Assembly: GCF_002003665.1 (NCBI RefSeq)
Contig: NZ_JATM01000001.1
Span: 434,001-498,000, forward strand
Direction of reading: 5' to 3'
Source of the DNA: Bombella intestini
GTDB lineage: Bacteria; Pseudomonadota; Alphaproteobacteria; Acetobacterales; Acetobacteraceae
Length of the DNA stretch: 64,000 bases
In this document: piece after piece, positions 24,676-34,201 of the stretch
Numbering within the stretch: the first letter of the stretch is position 1
How the letters are laid out: every line of letters starts with the position of its first letter
Program-made: the position numbers and the translations under genes
Notes under the pieces: generated by a model
What the model was told of the DNA's origin: nothing
The model's input: the letters and a program-made list of their open reading frames with translations, nothing else
The model's database searches: none

Positions 24676-26085
24676 TTATACCGTTTTAGCAGGCCGAGAC
24701 TTGAAGAGAGTCCGACCCGCACTCAAGGCGGCACCACAGAAAGCTACAGCTGCTGCTGCGCCAAGGCAGATGAAGGCAGGATGGGGGAACAAAGTGAACA
24801 GCCCTGCGACCAACAGAGCCCCTGTTGTCTGACCGGACAACCGAGCAACGGAAAGCATTCCACTAGCACCACCCTCCCGGCCGGGAGGGGCCGTCACCAT
24901 GATGGCCCGATTATTCGGGGGCTGGAAGAAACCAAAGCCCATACCTGCCACAAGGGTTCGCCAAGCAATGGCTGTATTGTCTGCATCCAGCGGTAGAATG
25001 CAAAGCAGGATGAAGCCAACCCCTGTCACGATCAACCCAATGGATGACAGCAGCGCCGCTGGAAACCGGTCGGCAATCTTGCCAACGGTGAAAGACATGA
25101 CAGCAACACCGACAGCCCACGGCGCAATCAGTAGCCCAACCGTTGCGGGATTTTTGTGAAAAGCAACGGTCAGTGTAAAGGGCATGGCAACGATATAAAG
25201 ATTCGATGCCACAAAACCACAGAAACTGATCAAACACGCCAGCAAAAACGGTACACGCTTCAACAGGTCCAACGGTACGATAGGTTCTGGCCGTTTCTTC
25301 TGCCAACGCAGAAGCAGCCACCAACTAACAAGACTCCAGCCCGTCAGCCCAGCTCCCCAGCCTAGATCACCATGCATGAAGCTATCCAGCCCAATCCCTA
25401 GCAGGGCAAAGGACGCCACCGTAAGAACTGAGCCAAAGATATCGACCTTCACTTCACTCCGTGGCGTTTTGGGCAGGGCTTTACTGGCCAATAGAATGGC
25501 AATACCCCCTAGCGGCAGATTAACCCAGAAGATCCAAGGCCAAGAAGCCACGGACAGGATGAAAGAACCGATCGTTGGCCCCAACGCCACGCCTAACCCG
25601 ATAAACAACCCATTAAGAGCAATCCCCTTACCTATGAGCTTATGCGGGTAGATAAAACGGACAAGCGCAATATTCACGCTCATGATGCAGGAACTACCGA
25701 CACCCTGAAGGGCACGGGCCAACGTCAATTCCAGCATATTCTGCGACACGGCACAGGCTACGGACGCAACAAGGAACAAAACAATGCCCAGCTGGCTCAT
25801 CCGCCCAAATCCCACCCGGGCCCCAATAGCAGCCAGTGGCAGGAGACAAGCCAGATTGGCCAACTGGTAGGCATTGATAACCCAGATCGCCTGTGATGCG
25901 GAGGAATGGAGGTCTGTTGCGATTGTGGGCAAAGCCACATTCGCAACAGAATAATCCAGAATTGAGAGCATCAATGCCAGAATGACAGACGACATCGCCT
26001 TGAAGCGCTGCATCCCGTAAAGGCCTGCGTGCCGTTCCGGGTCGTATTCTCCCTCAAGGCTAGGATCCGCCATCTTACTGCCCAT
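24676..26085 (-). CDS. MFS drug-efflux-type transporter (DHA2/EmrB-QacA family)
   Basis: This protein of about 470 residues has 12-14 membrane segments and DHA2 features: LDYSVANVALPTIA in the first helix, WVINAYQLA, the motif-A-like GARVGFGRMSQLG loop, and the motif-C-like region GVALGPTIGSFIL. It is expected to be a proton-driven exporter in the inner membrane; the substrate is unknown. Start choice: ATG 26085 overlaps the upstream gene by 11 nt, while ATG 26073 starts 1 nt after its stop; either could be used by coupled translation. A longer frame to 26220 is rejected as lying inside the sugar-porter gene. Confidence 0.88.
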   Translation of the reverse strand: MGSKMADPSLEGEYDPERHAGLYGMQRFKAMSSVILALMLSILDYSVANVALPTIATDLHSSASQAIWVINAYQLANLACLLPLAAIGARVGFGRMSQLGIVLFLVASVACAVSQNMLELTLARALQGVGSSCIMSVNIALVRFIYPHKLIGKGIALNGLFIGLGVALGPTIGSFILSVASWPWIFWVNLPLGGIAILLASKALPKTPRSEVKVDIFGSVLTVASFALLGIGLDSFMHGDLGWGAGLTGWSLVSWWLLLRWQKKRPEPIVPLDLLKRVPFLLACLISFCGFVASNLYIVAMPFTLTVAFHKNPATVGLLIAPWAVGVAVMSFTVGKIADRFPAALLSSIGLIVTGVGFILLCILPLDADNTAIAWRTLVAGMGFGFFQPPNNRAIMVTAPPGREGGASGMLSVARLSGQTTGALLVAGLFTLFPHPAFICLGAAAAVAFCGAALSAGRTLFKSRPAKTV

Positions 26086-27508
26086 TATTCTCTGGTTCCC
26101 CCAATTTACGCAGGGGCACCCCTGCAAAAAGATTTGCCTCGATCCGCTCCAGCGAAGCACCCTTCGTCTCCGGGACAAACCCAAGAGTGATGAGTACGAA
26201 CAGACCATTAAATGCCGCAAAGAGGATGAAGGTCCAGGAGGCCCCCATAGCCAACATCATCAGCGGAAATACGCTGGACACAACCCAGTTGGCCACCCAG
26301 TTGGTCACCGTGGAACAGCCGATCCCGAAATCACGCCCACGTGTCGGCTGGACCTCCGAACACAGCGCCCAGACAAGTGGTCCCTCACCAATGGCAAAGC
26401 CAGCAACAAAAAGAAGGATCAAAGCGCAAAGCAGAATGGCCGCCACCAGACTATCGCCACCAATAGCCAAAACAGCACCCACACCAAGCAAGGACGCTCC
26501 GACAACGATGCAACTTGTCAGCAGCAGCGGGCGGCGTCCCCATTTATCGGCATATCGGATGGCCACACCCGTAAAGACCATATTCGTCAGCCCGACAAGC
26601 GTTGTCGCCCATACGGCAGCATTCGTCCCGAAATGGGCAGCCTCGAACACACGCGGCGCATAATAGAGCAGCGCATTAATCCCACTCAGCTGCTGCATGA
26701 TCTGAAGGACAATCCCCAGAAATACAGACCGCCGGAAATTGGGATTGCTACGGAACAGCCCATACCCGGCATCACTGCTCTTGGAGAGACGGTCATGGAT
26801 ATCGGCAAGCTCTGCCTCCGCCACTTCCTCATCAGAGCGTAAAATACGCAAGACCTTACGGGCACGCTCCTTATCGCCGCGCATCATCAGCCAACGAGGA
26901 CTATGTGGAAGAATCAGCACCACGATCAGAAACAAGACAGCCGGGACCGCCATAATCCCGAGCATCCAACGCCAATGCCCGCCCGCAGATAGAAAACTAT
27001 CGGACACAAAGGCCAGAAAAATCCCGAGAGAAACCATCAGCTGATAGAAGGAAATCATGGCACCACGGGCTGACTCTACCGTGATCTCGGAAATATACAG
27101 GGGAGCCGCAAAAGCAGCGACACCCACAGCCAGCCCCAGCAGCACACGACCAACGATGAGCAAGGCCACTCCCGGAGCGAACGCACAGAAAAACGTACCC
27201 ACTAGGAACAAGATACCGGCCCCCAGCATGGCCCCCGGACGCCCGAATGAGACAGAGATACGCCCGGCAAACATGGCTCCGAACGCAGCACCTGCCATCA
27301 TGGAAGAAACGATCCAGCCCTGCATGGCTGCACCGGCATGGAAATCACCTGCAATAAACGGCAAGGCACCGGCGACAACGCCTGTATCCAGCCCAAACAT
27401 CAGCCCAGAAAGGGCTGCAAGAATCCCCAGAACAGTGGCACGTCCTGTCGCCTTCTGCGACGAAGAGGCCCCACCCTCACTTCTGGCTGCCGGCGTTACT
27501 CCTACCAT
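26075..27508 (-). CDS. MFS sugar porter (GalP/XylE type)
   Basis: The 477-residue protein is a 12-helix proton-linked sugar symporter by family. Visible signatures are FGLDTGVVAGALPF in the first helix, GRVLLGLAVGVAAFAAPLYISE, LPHSPRWL before the central loop, QQLSGINALLYYAP in helix 7 and PETKG at the end of helix 12. The QQLSGIN motif typically contacts hexose or pentose. ATG 27508 follows GGAG at 5 nt. It is upstream of and coupled to the DHA2 exporter. The exact sugar is not readable. Confidence 0.92.
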   Translation of the reverse strand: MVGVTPAARSEGGASSSQKATGRATVLGILAALSGLMFGLDTGVVAGALPFIAGDFHAGAAMQGWIVSSMMAGAAFGAMFAGRISVSFGRPGAMLGAGILFLVGTFFCAFAPGVALLIVGRVLLGLAVGVAAFAAPLYISEITVESARGAMISFYQLMVSLGIFLAFVSDSFLSAGGHWRWMLGIMAVPAVLFLIVVLILPHSPRWLMMRGDKERARKVLRILRSDEEVAEAELADIHDRLSKSSDAGYGLFRSNPNFRRSVFLGIVLQIMQQLSGINALLYYAPRVFEAAHFGTNAAVWATTLVGLTNMVFTGVAIRYADKWGRRPLLLTSCIVVGASLLGVGAVLAIGGDSLVAAILLCALILLFVAGFAIGEGPLVWALCSEVQPTRGRDFGIGCSTVTNWVANWVVSSVFPLMMLAMGASWTFILFAAFNGLFVLITLGFVPETKGASLERIEANLFAGVPLRKLGEPENNGQ

Positions 27509-27596
27509 GATTACTCCTTATCCATGATCTTAAAACGCCCCTCCCGGCACGGGACTGGGAAAAGATTATGGACGTTATTATTCCAATTTCAATCCA

Positions 27597-28964
27597 TTAA
27601 CGTTCGTCTTGCTTCACAAATGGGTTCCTGCTTCCCCGCAGCAACAGCCGGATCGGCGTACCGGGCAGATGGAAGGTCTCCCGCAGTCCATTTATGAGAT
27701 ATCTCTTATAGCTATCTGGCAGCTGCTCTGCCCTTGTTCCAAATAAAACAAAGGTAGGCGGACGACTTTTGGCTTGGGTCATATAACGCAGCTTCAACCG
27801 GCGTCCATCGACCAACGGAGGCTGATGACGCTCCACAGCCTCTTCAAACCAACGGTTCAAGTCGCTCGTGCCCACACGGGCATTCCAAACCTCACTTGCC
27901 CGCCGAACCGCTGGCAGAAAGCGATGCAGCCCCTCACCAGTCAGAGCCGAGAAGGTCACGACCTCAATCCCACGCATCTGGGCCAGAGAAATATCAATAC
28001 GATCAGAAATAGCCTTGCGGGTCGCCTGACGCTCCTTAACGGCATCCCATTTATTCAATGCTAGGACGCAAGCCCGCCCTTCCCGCTCGATCAAACGAGC
28101 GATTTGGAGGTCCTGCTCATCAACACCACGAGACGCATCCAACACCAGCACGACCACTTCCGCCATCTTCATAGCTTCAATAGACGCAGAGACGGAAACA
28201 CGCTCCAGTCCTTCCTGAACGCGGGCACGCTTTCTCATTCCGGCCGTATCAACGATCTCAATCGGCCCGGCCTCATCTTCCAGCATGACACTGACAGCAT
28301 CCCGTGTCAGTCCTGCTTCTGGGCCGGTAATCATCCGCTCTTCGCCTAGAAGGCTGTTCAAAAGCGTAGATTTCCCCGCATTGGGACGCCCGATAATGGC
28401 GATGCGCAGTGGCTTTTCGCCATCCTTTTCGGCTAGTGTTTCCTCATCAGGCAACAGACTGACGATCTCACTCATCAAGTCAGCCAGACCTTCACCATGC
28501 TCAGCTGACATGGCAAGTGGGGTTCCGAGGCCTAGAGAATAGGCCTCCATAGCAGCCTCGGCCCCAGCACGCCCTTCCGCCTTATTGGCTACCAGAAGAA
28601 CAGGACGATTCTGCCGCCTCAGCCAATTAGCAAAATGAGCATCTGCCGGTGTGATACCTGCTCGGGCATCAACACAGAAAACGACCAGATCGGCTTGAGC
28701 AATACCCTGCTCCGATGACGCCCGCATACGGCCGAACAGCGTCTCCGGGGCGGCTTCTTCAAGTCCGGCCGTGTCTACCAGACGTACGCGGCGACCACGC
28801 AGAAGGGCCACGCCATCCTTACGATCCCTCGTGACCCCGGGCTCATCCGACACGATGGCCTGCCGTCGTCCGACAAGCCGGTTAAAAATAGTGGACTTCC
28901 CCACATTGGGACGTCCTGCAATCACAACGACGGGCAATCTACCCATCTCAGCAGCATTAACCAT
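27597..28964 (-). CDS. der: Ribosome biogenesis GTPase Der (EngA)
   Basis: Der assists maturation of the 50S subunit. The protein has two tandem GTPase domains, with P-loops GRPNVGKST (near residue 17) and GRPNAGKST (near 190), switch motifs DTAGLE and DTAGMR, NKWD, and a C-terminal KH-like domain. ATG 28964 overlaps the bamB stop by 8 nt; the frame extends to 28982 and ATG 28946 is also possible. It is the last gene of the yfgM-bamB-der operon, an order also found in E. coli. Confidence 0.96.
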   Translation of the reverse strand: MVNAAEMGRLPVVVIAGRPNVGKSTIFNRLVGRRQAIVSDEPGVTRDRKDGVALLRGRRVRLVDTAGLEEAAPETLFGRMRASSEQGIAQADLVVFCVDARAGITPADAHFANWLRRQNRPVLLVANKAEGRAGAEAAMEAYSLGLGTPLAMSAEHGEGLADLMSEIVSLLPDEETLAEKDGEKPLRIAIIGRPNAGKSTLLNSLLGEERMITGPEAGLTRDAVSVMLEDEAGPIEIVDTAGMRKRARVQEGLERVSVSASIEAMKMAEVVVLVLDASRGVDEQDLQIARLIEREGRACVLALNKWDAVKERQATRKAISDRIDISLAQMRGIEVVTFSALTGEGLHRFLPAVRRASEVWNARVGTSDLNRWFEEAVERHQPPLVDGRRLKLRYMTQAKSRPPTFVLFGTRAEQLPDSYKRYLINGLRETFHLPGTPIRLLLRGSRNPFVKQDER

Positions 28965-30366
28965 AAGCGCGTAAGACACCATCCTCGCTCAGGACAAGCA
29001 GCTGACCGTCACAAACGATCGGCTGCACCTGACAGGACGATGGCGTCTCTATCTTCCCTTCTTCCTGCCCCGTTCGGGCATCAACAATCACCATACCGCC
29101 ACGGTCCATGCTGGAGAGACAGACCAGCTTATTATTCAGCATGATGGGGCCTATCCACTGTATGGGGCCTTTCTCCTGCTCTGGCTTTCTATACCGTGCC
29201 AGCTGTTTAACCCAACGCACTTGCCCCGTTACACGGTCAAGGCAAGCAAGCTGTTGGTCCAGAGAAATGAGATACAGCCACTCCCCACAGACACAAAGCG
29301 GTGACTGACCACTAACCTCACGCTCCCACAGACGGCGCCCAGAGCGCATATCGATCGCCACCAGCACACGGGAAAGAGAAATGGCATAGGCAGTGCCACC
29401 AACAACCACCGGGCCACCACGTACGCAGGCAAAGTCCAACATGGCACCTAGCCCGTTACCGCCGCCAAGGCTGTCACTCCAGACAACCTCGCCTGAGGCC
29501 GCACGCAACGCCACCAGATCACCACTACCAAAGCCCGCCACCACAATATCATTAACGATAGCAGGAGCTCCGGCACCGAACATGGTCGTACTGACATCAG
29601 TAGCCTGATAGGTCCAACGCTGCTGACCAGTTGCAGCATCCAAGGCATACAGGCGAGCATCAATAGTCGTGAAGACCATTAGACCACCAACAACCGTTGG
29701 AGCCGAACGGCCCGGCGTGCCAGTATCTACAGCCCATTTCTGCCGCCCTGTTGCCGCATCCAGAGCCAAGGCCTGCGCTACGCCATCAACAACATAGAGC
29801 GTCCCGCCTGCCAAAGCGATACCGCCGCCGATATTGGTGGAACGTGTCTTGCGGGCTGGCTGACAATGCCAGAGCGGCTGACGATCCGGCCAGCTCCACG
29901 CCCGGATGACACCCTGAGCATCAACTGTGAACATGCGCCCATTGCCAATCACGGGCGGAGATTGCAAGGCTCCCTTACGGTTGGGCACGAAAGCCACCAT
30001 GGAGAGCCAGCCCACTCGATTAACGCCGGAACCAACTGATGTGCTCCAGAGCTGGCGAGTGCCGTTCCATGCCGCATTAACGCCCTCATGTGAGGCTACA
30101 CGCCCCTCCTGCTCCCAAGCTGTAATAGGCTGTACGGCAGGCAGCATGATGGGGGCTTTATTGCGAGGGTCAACAGCCAGACCTGCCCCGGTCGACAGCA
30201 CATCAATCCGACGCCCCGGCAGGATGGTTTTTTTTGGATCATCCGAAAAAGCACCACAGCCGGCCAGACCCGTCATGGCAGCAAATGAGCAGGCACCCTT
30301 GAGAAGAGACCGACGGGAGGTTCTTACAGTCCCATCCCCCAGCAATGAAGAAAAATGATGGTTCAT
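28957..30366 (-). CDS. bamB: Outer-membrane protein assembly factor BamB
   Basis: BamB is the lipoprotein propeller of the BAM complex that inserts beta-barrel proteins. The 469-residue protein has an N-terminal twin-arginine-like SRRSLLKG followed by a lipobox LAGC (Cys37), then PQQ-like repeats such as YVVDGVAQALALDAATGRQKW and RLYALDAATGQQRWTYQ. It does not bind PQQ as an enzyme. The possible Tat export of a BamB lipoprotein is unusual and should be treated as a prediction. It overlaps yfgM by 4 nt and der by 8 nt. Confidence 0.92.
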   Translation of the reverse strand: MNHHFSSLLGDGTVRTSRRSLLKGACSFAAMTGLAGCGAFSDDPKKTILPGRRIDVLSTGAGLAVDPRNKAPIMLPAVQPITAWEQEGRVASHEGVNAAWNGTRQLWSTSVGSGVNRVGWLSMVAFVPNRKGALQSPPVIGNGRMFTVDAQGVIRAWSWPDRQPLWHCQPARKTRSTNIGGGIALAGGTLYVVDGVAQALALDAATGRQKWAVDTGTPGRSAPTVVGGLMVFTTIDARLYALDAATGQQRWTYQATDVSTTMFGAGAPAIVNDIVVAGFGSGDLVALRAASGEVVWSDSLGGGNGLGAMLDFACVRGGPVVVGGTAYAISLSRVLVAIDMRSGRRLWEREVSGQSPLCVCGEWLYLISLDQQLACLDRVTGQVRWVKQLARYRKPEQEKGPIQWIGPIMLNNKLVCLSSMDRGGMVIVDARTGQEEGKIETPSSCQVQPIVCDGQLLVLSEDGVLRAYG

Positions 30367-31055
30367 CCGGCCTCTCCCAAAGTCTGCAACAACATCCCGG
30401 CCCGCTGCCGTAGATCATCCGTACTATCCGGTGACGCCTGAACCTCCAGAAGAAGACGCCGTGCTTCTGCACGCTCTTCCGGTTTGGCATCATCCCGCAG
30501 GTCCAACACAGCCAACCCTTCCTTGGCCAGCGGGGTCCAGCTTCCTCCTGTCTGTACAAGGGCCTGATAACCACGCCGCAGCTCATCCCTTGGAGCCGTT
30601 GTCATACGGCCATTCAGGACACGATACTGTGCCATCATCCGCAAGGATTCATCAGAGGCGCCATCATCTGCCACCTGCTGCCACAAAGCCAACGCTGCCT
30701 GATGATCGTGGTCCTGCTCTTTAAGTTCGGCGAGATACATCGCAGCATAGCTCCGCACGCCCTGCGGTGCTGACTGAGCTAGGTCTGAGAAAATCCCTTC
30801 GGCTTTCTGGCGTGCATCACTAGCAGTGGAAGGCGGGCTATTCAGATCACCGAGAAGCTGCATAGCCTCAAAATAGCGATCCGAAGCCGCAGCCTGCGCC
30901 GTATGCAGCCGGTGTTGCTGCCATCCCCATACGCCACCGGAAATGCCGGCCAGAACCAGAAGAACCGCAAACACACCACCCACACGGAGGGCTATGGAAC
31001 GAAGCCGCAACAGGCGCTGCTCTTCTTCCACTTCCTTAATCAAATCGTCTGACAC
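30363..31055 (-). CDS. YfgM-like tetratricopeptide membrane protein
   Basis: This 230-residue protein has a short acidic cytoplasmic head, one membrane segment (about residues 23-45, VGGVFAVLLVLAGISGGVWGW... region) and a periplasmic helical-repeat domain. By family it is an ancillary periplasmic chaperone near SecYEG or the BAM pathway. GTG 31055 is chosen because AAGGA lies 6 nt upstream; the frame opens earlier at TTG 31076. It is the first gene of the operon with bamB and der. Confidence 0.85.
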   Translation of the reverse strand: MSDDLIKEVEEEQRLLRLRSIALRVGGVFAVLLVLAGISGGVWGWQQHRLHTAQAAASDRYFEAMQLLGDLNSPPSTASDARQKAEGIFSDLAQSAPQGVRSYAAMYLAELKEQDHDHQAALALWQQVADDGASDESLRMMAQYRVLNGRMTTAPRDELRRGYQALVQTGGSWTPLAKEGLAVLDLRDDAKPEERAEARRLLLEVQASPDSTDDLRQRAGMLLQTLGEAG

Positions 31056-31182
31056 GCCATATCCTTGCTGGACCAATCACGATAATTCTGACACCCCTAT
31101 AGCATGACGGACGAACAGCAAACATCCTCCTTGGCAAAAATTACCGCTTCAGGCCGCATCCCCCTCATCAACGTTATGATAA

Positions 31183-31220
31183 CAAAGAAAAGGGGCTCCC
31201 CCTAACTAGGAAGAGCCCCT
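31183..31220 (-). terminator. Rho-independent terminator after pyrC
   Basis: On the minus strand AGGGGCTC pairs with GAGCCCCT (8 bp) and is followed by TTTTCTTTG. It ends the long leftward operon whose last gene is pyrC. The remaining bases up to the YfgM gene (31056-31182) show no other clear element. Confidence 0.8.
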
Positions 31221-31228
31221 GACGCTTC

Positions 31229-32551
31229 TCAGGGCTGGAAGCTAATAGGCTGCCCCGCATTACGGGTTACGATTTCATCATCCTGCATCACGATCTGCCC
31301 CCGGACGATAGTTCCCACAGGCCACCCCGTAACAGTTTTGCCGTCATACGGTGTCCAACCGGCTGGGGAAGCAATCCAATCATTTGTGATGGTCCGTTGC
31401 TTCTTCATGTCTACAAGGGTGATATCAGCATCAAACCCGACTGCCAGACGCCCCTTATTGGGCAGCCCATAAACACGGGCAGGACCAGCGGCCATCACAT
31501 CTACCAAGCGGGTCAGGCTCAACCGCCCTGCATTGACGTGATCCAGCATCAGCGGAACGATCGTCTGCACACCTGTCAGGCCTGACGGACATTCCAACCA
31601 CGGGAGTTCCTTAGCATCCTTAGGATGCGGTGCATGATCGGATGACACCACATCAACACGCCCATCACGCAGAGCCGCCCAGCCTGCTTCAAAATGGCGG
31701 CGTTCATTCCGCAGAGGCGGGTTCATCACAGCCTTACCGCCCAGACGTTCATAACATTCAGGCCCTTCATTGGTCAGGTGATTAACCAGGACCTCCACCG
31801 TGGAGTGACGGCGATTTTCACCCAGAAGGATGAACTCTTCCTCCGTTGAAACATGCAGAATATGGATGGGGCGACCCGTCTTGCGGGACAGGGCCAAAAT
31901 ACGCTGTGTCCCCCGGATAGCACATTCCGCATCCCGCCATTCTGCATGGCAATGGTAGGGCTGGCCCGGCTCGAACAGCTTCCGCCGCTCCCGCAGACGG
32001 TATTCATCTTCTGAATGGAAAGATACGCGGCGATGACCGGAGCGCAAAACAGCTTCGATCCCTTCATCATCCTCAATCATGAGGTCACCGGTAGAGGAGC
32101 CGGCAAATACCTTTACCCCGCAAACGCCTTCTTCCTGCTCGAACTCAGCCAGAAGCGGTGTGTTCTCACGGGTTGCACCAATATACATGGCGACATCAAT
32201 ATTCGCTGTATCGACAATATGTTGGCGCTTCCAGTCCAACATCTTCTTATCCGTGATGGTCGGGTTGGTATTCGGCATATCAAAAACAGCCGTAATCCCT
32301 CCCAGAGCCGCTGCCCGAGTGCCTGTCTCTAACGTTTCTGCCTCTGGTTTGCCGGGATCACGCAGATGCACATGAGAATCGATCAGGCCGGGAAGAACGT
32401 GCAGCCCGGTAGCATCAATGACACGATCTGCCTCATCATGAGCAGAGACAGACAAGGAAGCAATCCGTTGGTCCCGAATACCAATATCGGCCTGCGCCTC
32501 TCCCCATGGGAATATGCAACGTCCGTTACGGATTATGAGATCAAAATGCAT
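31229..32551 (-). CDS. pyrC: Dihydroorotase
   Basis: PyrC closes carbamoyl-aspartate to dihydroorotate in pyrimidine synthesis. The 440-residue protein is a type I amidohydrolase: zinc motif DSHVHLRDPG (near residue 59), carboxylated lysine in GVKVFAGSSTG near 147, and the C-terminal metal aspartate in SSDHAPHP near 308. This is the longer, class I form rather than the shorter E. coli type. It lies 51 nt after the glycosyltransferase gene and ends the operon. Confidence 0.93.
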   Translation of the reverse strand: MHFDLIIRNGRCIFPWGEAQADIGIRDQRIASLSVSAHDEADRVIDATGLHVLPGLIDSHVHLRDPGKPEAETLETGTRAAALGGITAVFDMPNTNPTITDKKMLDWKRQHIVDTANIDVAMYIGATRENTPLLAEFEQEEGVCGVKVFAGSSTGDLMIEDDEGIEAVLRSGHRRVSFHSEDEYRLRERRKLFEPGQPYHCHAEWRDAECAIRGTQRILALSRKTGRPIHILHVSTEEEFILLGENRRHSTVEVLVNHLTNEGPECYERLGGKAVMNPPLRNERRHFEAGWAALRDGRVDVVSSDHAPHPKDAKELPWLECPSGLTGVQTIVPLMLDHVNAGRLSLTRLVDVMAAGPARVYGLPNKGRLAVGFDADITLVDMKKQRTITNDWIASPAGWTPYDGKTVTGWPVGTIVRGQIVMQDDEIVTRNAGQPISFQP

Positions 32552-32602
32552 GATGCCTCCTTAAAAAATCTGCCATCGTTTTATCACAGTGGTAAATAGT
32601 TC

Positions 32603-33508
32603 TTACCGCTCTCTGGAATGTTCATAAAGAGCCACAGCGACCCGATTAACGTCTTCCGCACGCAGACGTGTCATGTCCCCCTCTCCCGGAGGGCCAGGAG
32701 CCTCAATCACCTCCACCCAGCGGCCCGATGGACTATATTGCGCCGCATGGCTGGGGCCAAATAGCCCCACCGTTGGTACGTCCAGTGCTGCAGACAGGTG
32801 CATCAGCCCCGAATCACTCCCCACAAACAGCGAGCATCGAGCCAATAGAGCGGCCACCTGTGCCAGGGCGTATCTCCCCCCCATGTCCAGAACTTCTGGC
32901 ATGGCCGCCCGTGCAGGAGCAGCCAGCCTGTCTTCACGCTCACCCGGCCCATAGAATAGAACTGGGCACAATCCATGCGTCTTCAGCCGCTCGGCAAGAG
33001 CCGCAAAGGCTTCAGCTGGCCATATTTTCGTTTCCGTTCCCGCTGTCGGGGCTAAGGCCACCCAACGGGTATCATCAGGCAAAAGACGTACCGCTTCTGC
33101 CTGCTCTTCCTGTCCTAACCAGACATACGGACGGCAAGGCTGTTCGAACCCCAGAGAGCGGGCCTGCTGCTCTAGCTTTAATCCCGCCTGCCTGCCCCCT
33201 CTGACAACATGCCGGGCACGGCTCCAAACCGCATAGGCCAAAGGTGATGACCGTAGATCGACCACTGCTTCCCAGCGATACCTCACAACCTGCCACCATA
33301 AATCCAGCCAGTGCCGATTATGAGACTTCTTCTCCACCACAATGATGCGATCACATCGCGGCATATAGCGGAATAGGTCCTGCACAGCCGGGCCACAGGC
33401 GACAGTAAACCGGGCGTGCGGATAACGCTTCATCAGCCCACCCAAGACCCCCATGGCAATCACGGCATCCCCGAGACGATGTGCCGTGATGAAGAGGACC
33501 CTCTTCAC
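32603..33508 (-). CDS. Glycosyltransferase family 9 protein (heptosyltransferase-like)
   Basis: The 301-residue protein shows the GT9 pattern: HRLGDAVIAMGVLGGL at the N-terminus, a central LAPTAGTETKIWPAEAFAAL donor-domain start, and FVGSDSGLMHLSAALDVPTVGLFGPS near 225, as in WaaC/WaaF. It probably adds a sugar to the LPS core in the cytoplasm, but donor and acceptor are unknown. Its start overlaps the dnaQ stop by 4 nt, so the two are co-translated although not functionally related. Confidence 0.9.
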   Translation of the reverse strand: MKRVLFITAHRLGDAVIAMGVLGGLMKRYPHARFTVACGPAVQDLFRYMPRCDRIIVVEKKSHNRHWLDLWWQVVRYRWEAVVDLRSSPLAYAVWSRARHVVRGGRQAGLKLEQQARSLGFEQPCRPYVWLGQEEQAEAVRLLPDDTRWVALAPTAGTETKIWPAEAFAALAERLKTHGLCPVLFYGPGEREDRLAAPARAAMPEVLDMGGRYALAQVAALLARCSLFVGSDSGLMHLSAALDVPTVGLFGPSHAAQYSPSGRWVEVIEAPGPPGEGDMTRLRAEDVNRVAVALYEHSRER

Positions 33509-34200
33509 TCCTTCAACCAGATCGGGTCGGACAGACTATTCAAAAATTCAGCATGACGAGCCAGAGTAGCCTCATCTGGCGGCGGCATAGGGCGTGCCTT
33601 ACGGCCCGTCACGGCCTTGCGTTTCCTTACCCCGCCAGATGTAGAAGACTGCTGCCGATCATTACTCAGCCCGAGACCACGCTGCCGCCCGCCTATCAAC
33701 TCCACATAAACATCAGCCAGAAGGCGGCAGTCTAACAAGGCATTGTGAGTACCTCGTTCGGAGAGGTCGATCCCGAAACGGCGACAGAGAGCATCCAGAT
33801 TGGCGGGCATGCCGGGAAACTTCTTCCGGGCCATAATGACGGTATCAATAGCACGGCTCTCATAATCCAACGGTTCCCGCCCTGCCCGCTTCAACTCCGC
33901 ATTGATGAATTTGAAGTCAAACGGTGCATTATGAGCGATCATTTTTCCATCACCGATAAAAGCCAGAAACTCATCGGCGATGTCAGCAAAAAGAGGCTTC
34001 CCCTCAAGATCAGCTAATGTGATCCCATGAACCTTTGTCGCCTCAGGCGGAATATCTCGCTCAGGATTCACTAATACGTGGAAATAATTCCCTGTCCGCA
34101 GGTCGTTCACTAACTCCAGAGCGGCAATCTCAATCACCCGGTCCCCAGTATCCGGGTCTAATCCTGTTGTTTCAGTATCAAAGAGAATGGAACGGGTCAT
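33505..34200 (-). CDS. dnaQ: DNA polymerase III epsilon subunit (proofreading exonuclease)
   Basis: DnaQ is the 3'-5' exonuclease of the replicative polymerase. The 231-residue protein has the DEDDh motifs: FDTETTGLD (residues 6-14), HNAPFDFKF near 90, and HNALLDCRLLADVY near 150. ATG 34200 starts 1 nt after the coaE stop; the frame's extension to 34257 lies inside coaE. The last 50 residues are a basic, disordered linker and short end that should bind the polymerase subunit. Confidence 0.95.
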   Translation of the reverse strand: MTRSILFDTETTGLDPDTGDRVIEIAALELVNDLRTGNYFHVLVNPERDIPPEATKVHGITLADLEGKPLFADIADEFLAFIGDGKMIAHNAPFDFKFINAELKRAGREPLDYESRAIDTVIMARKKFPGMPANLDALCRRFGIDLSERGTHNALLDCRLLADVYVELIGGRQRGLGLSNDRQQSSTSGGVRKRKAVTGRKARPMPPPDEATLARHAEFLNSLSDPIWLKE

Positions 34201-34201
34201 G

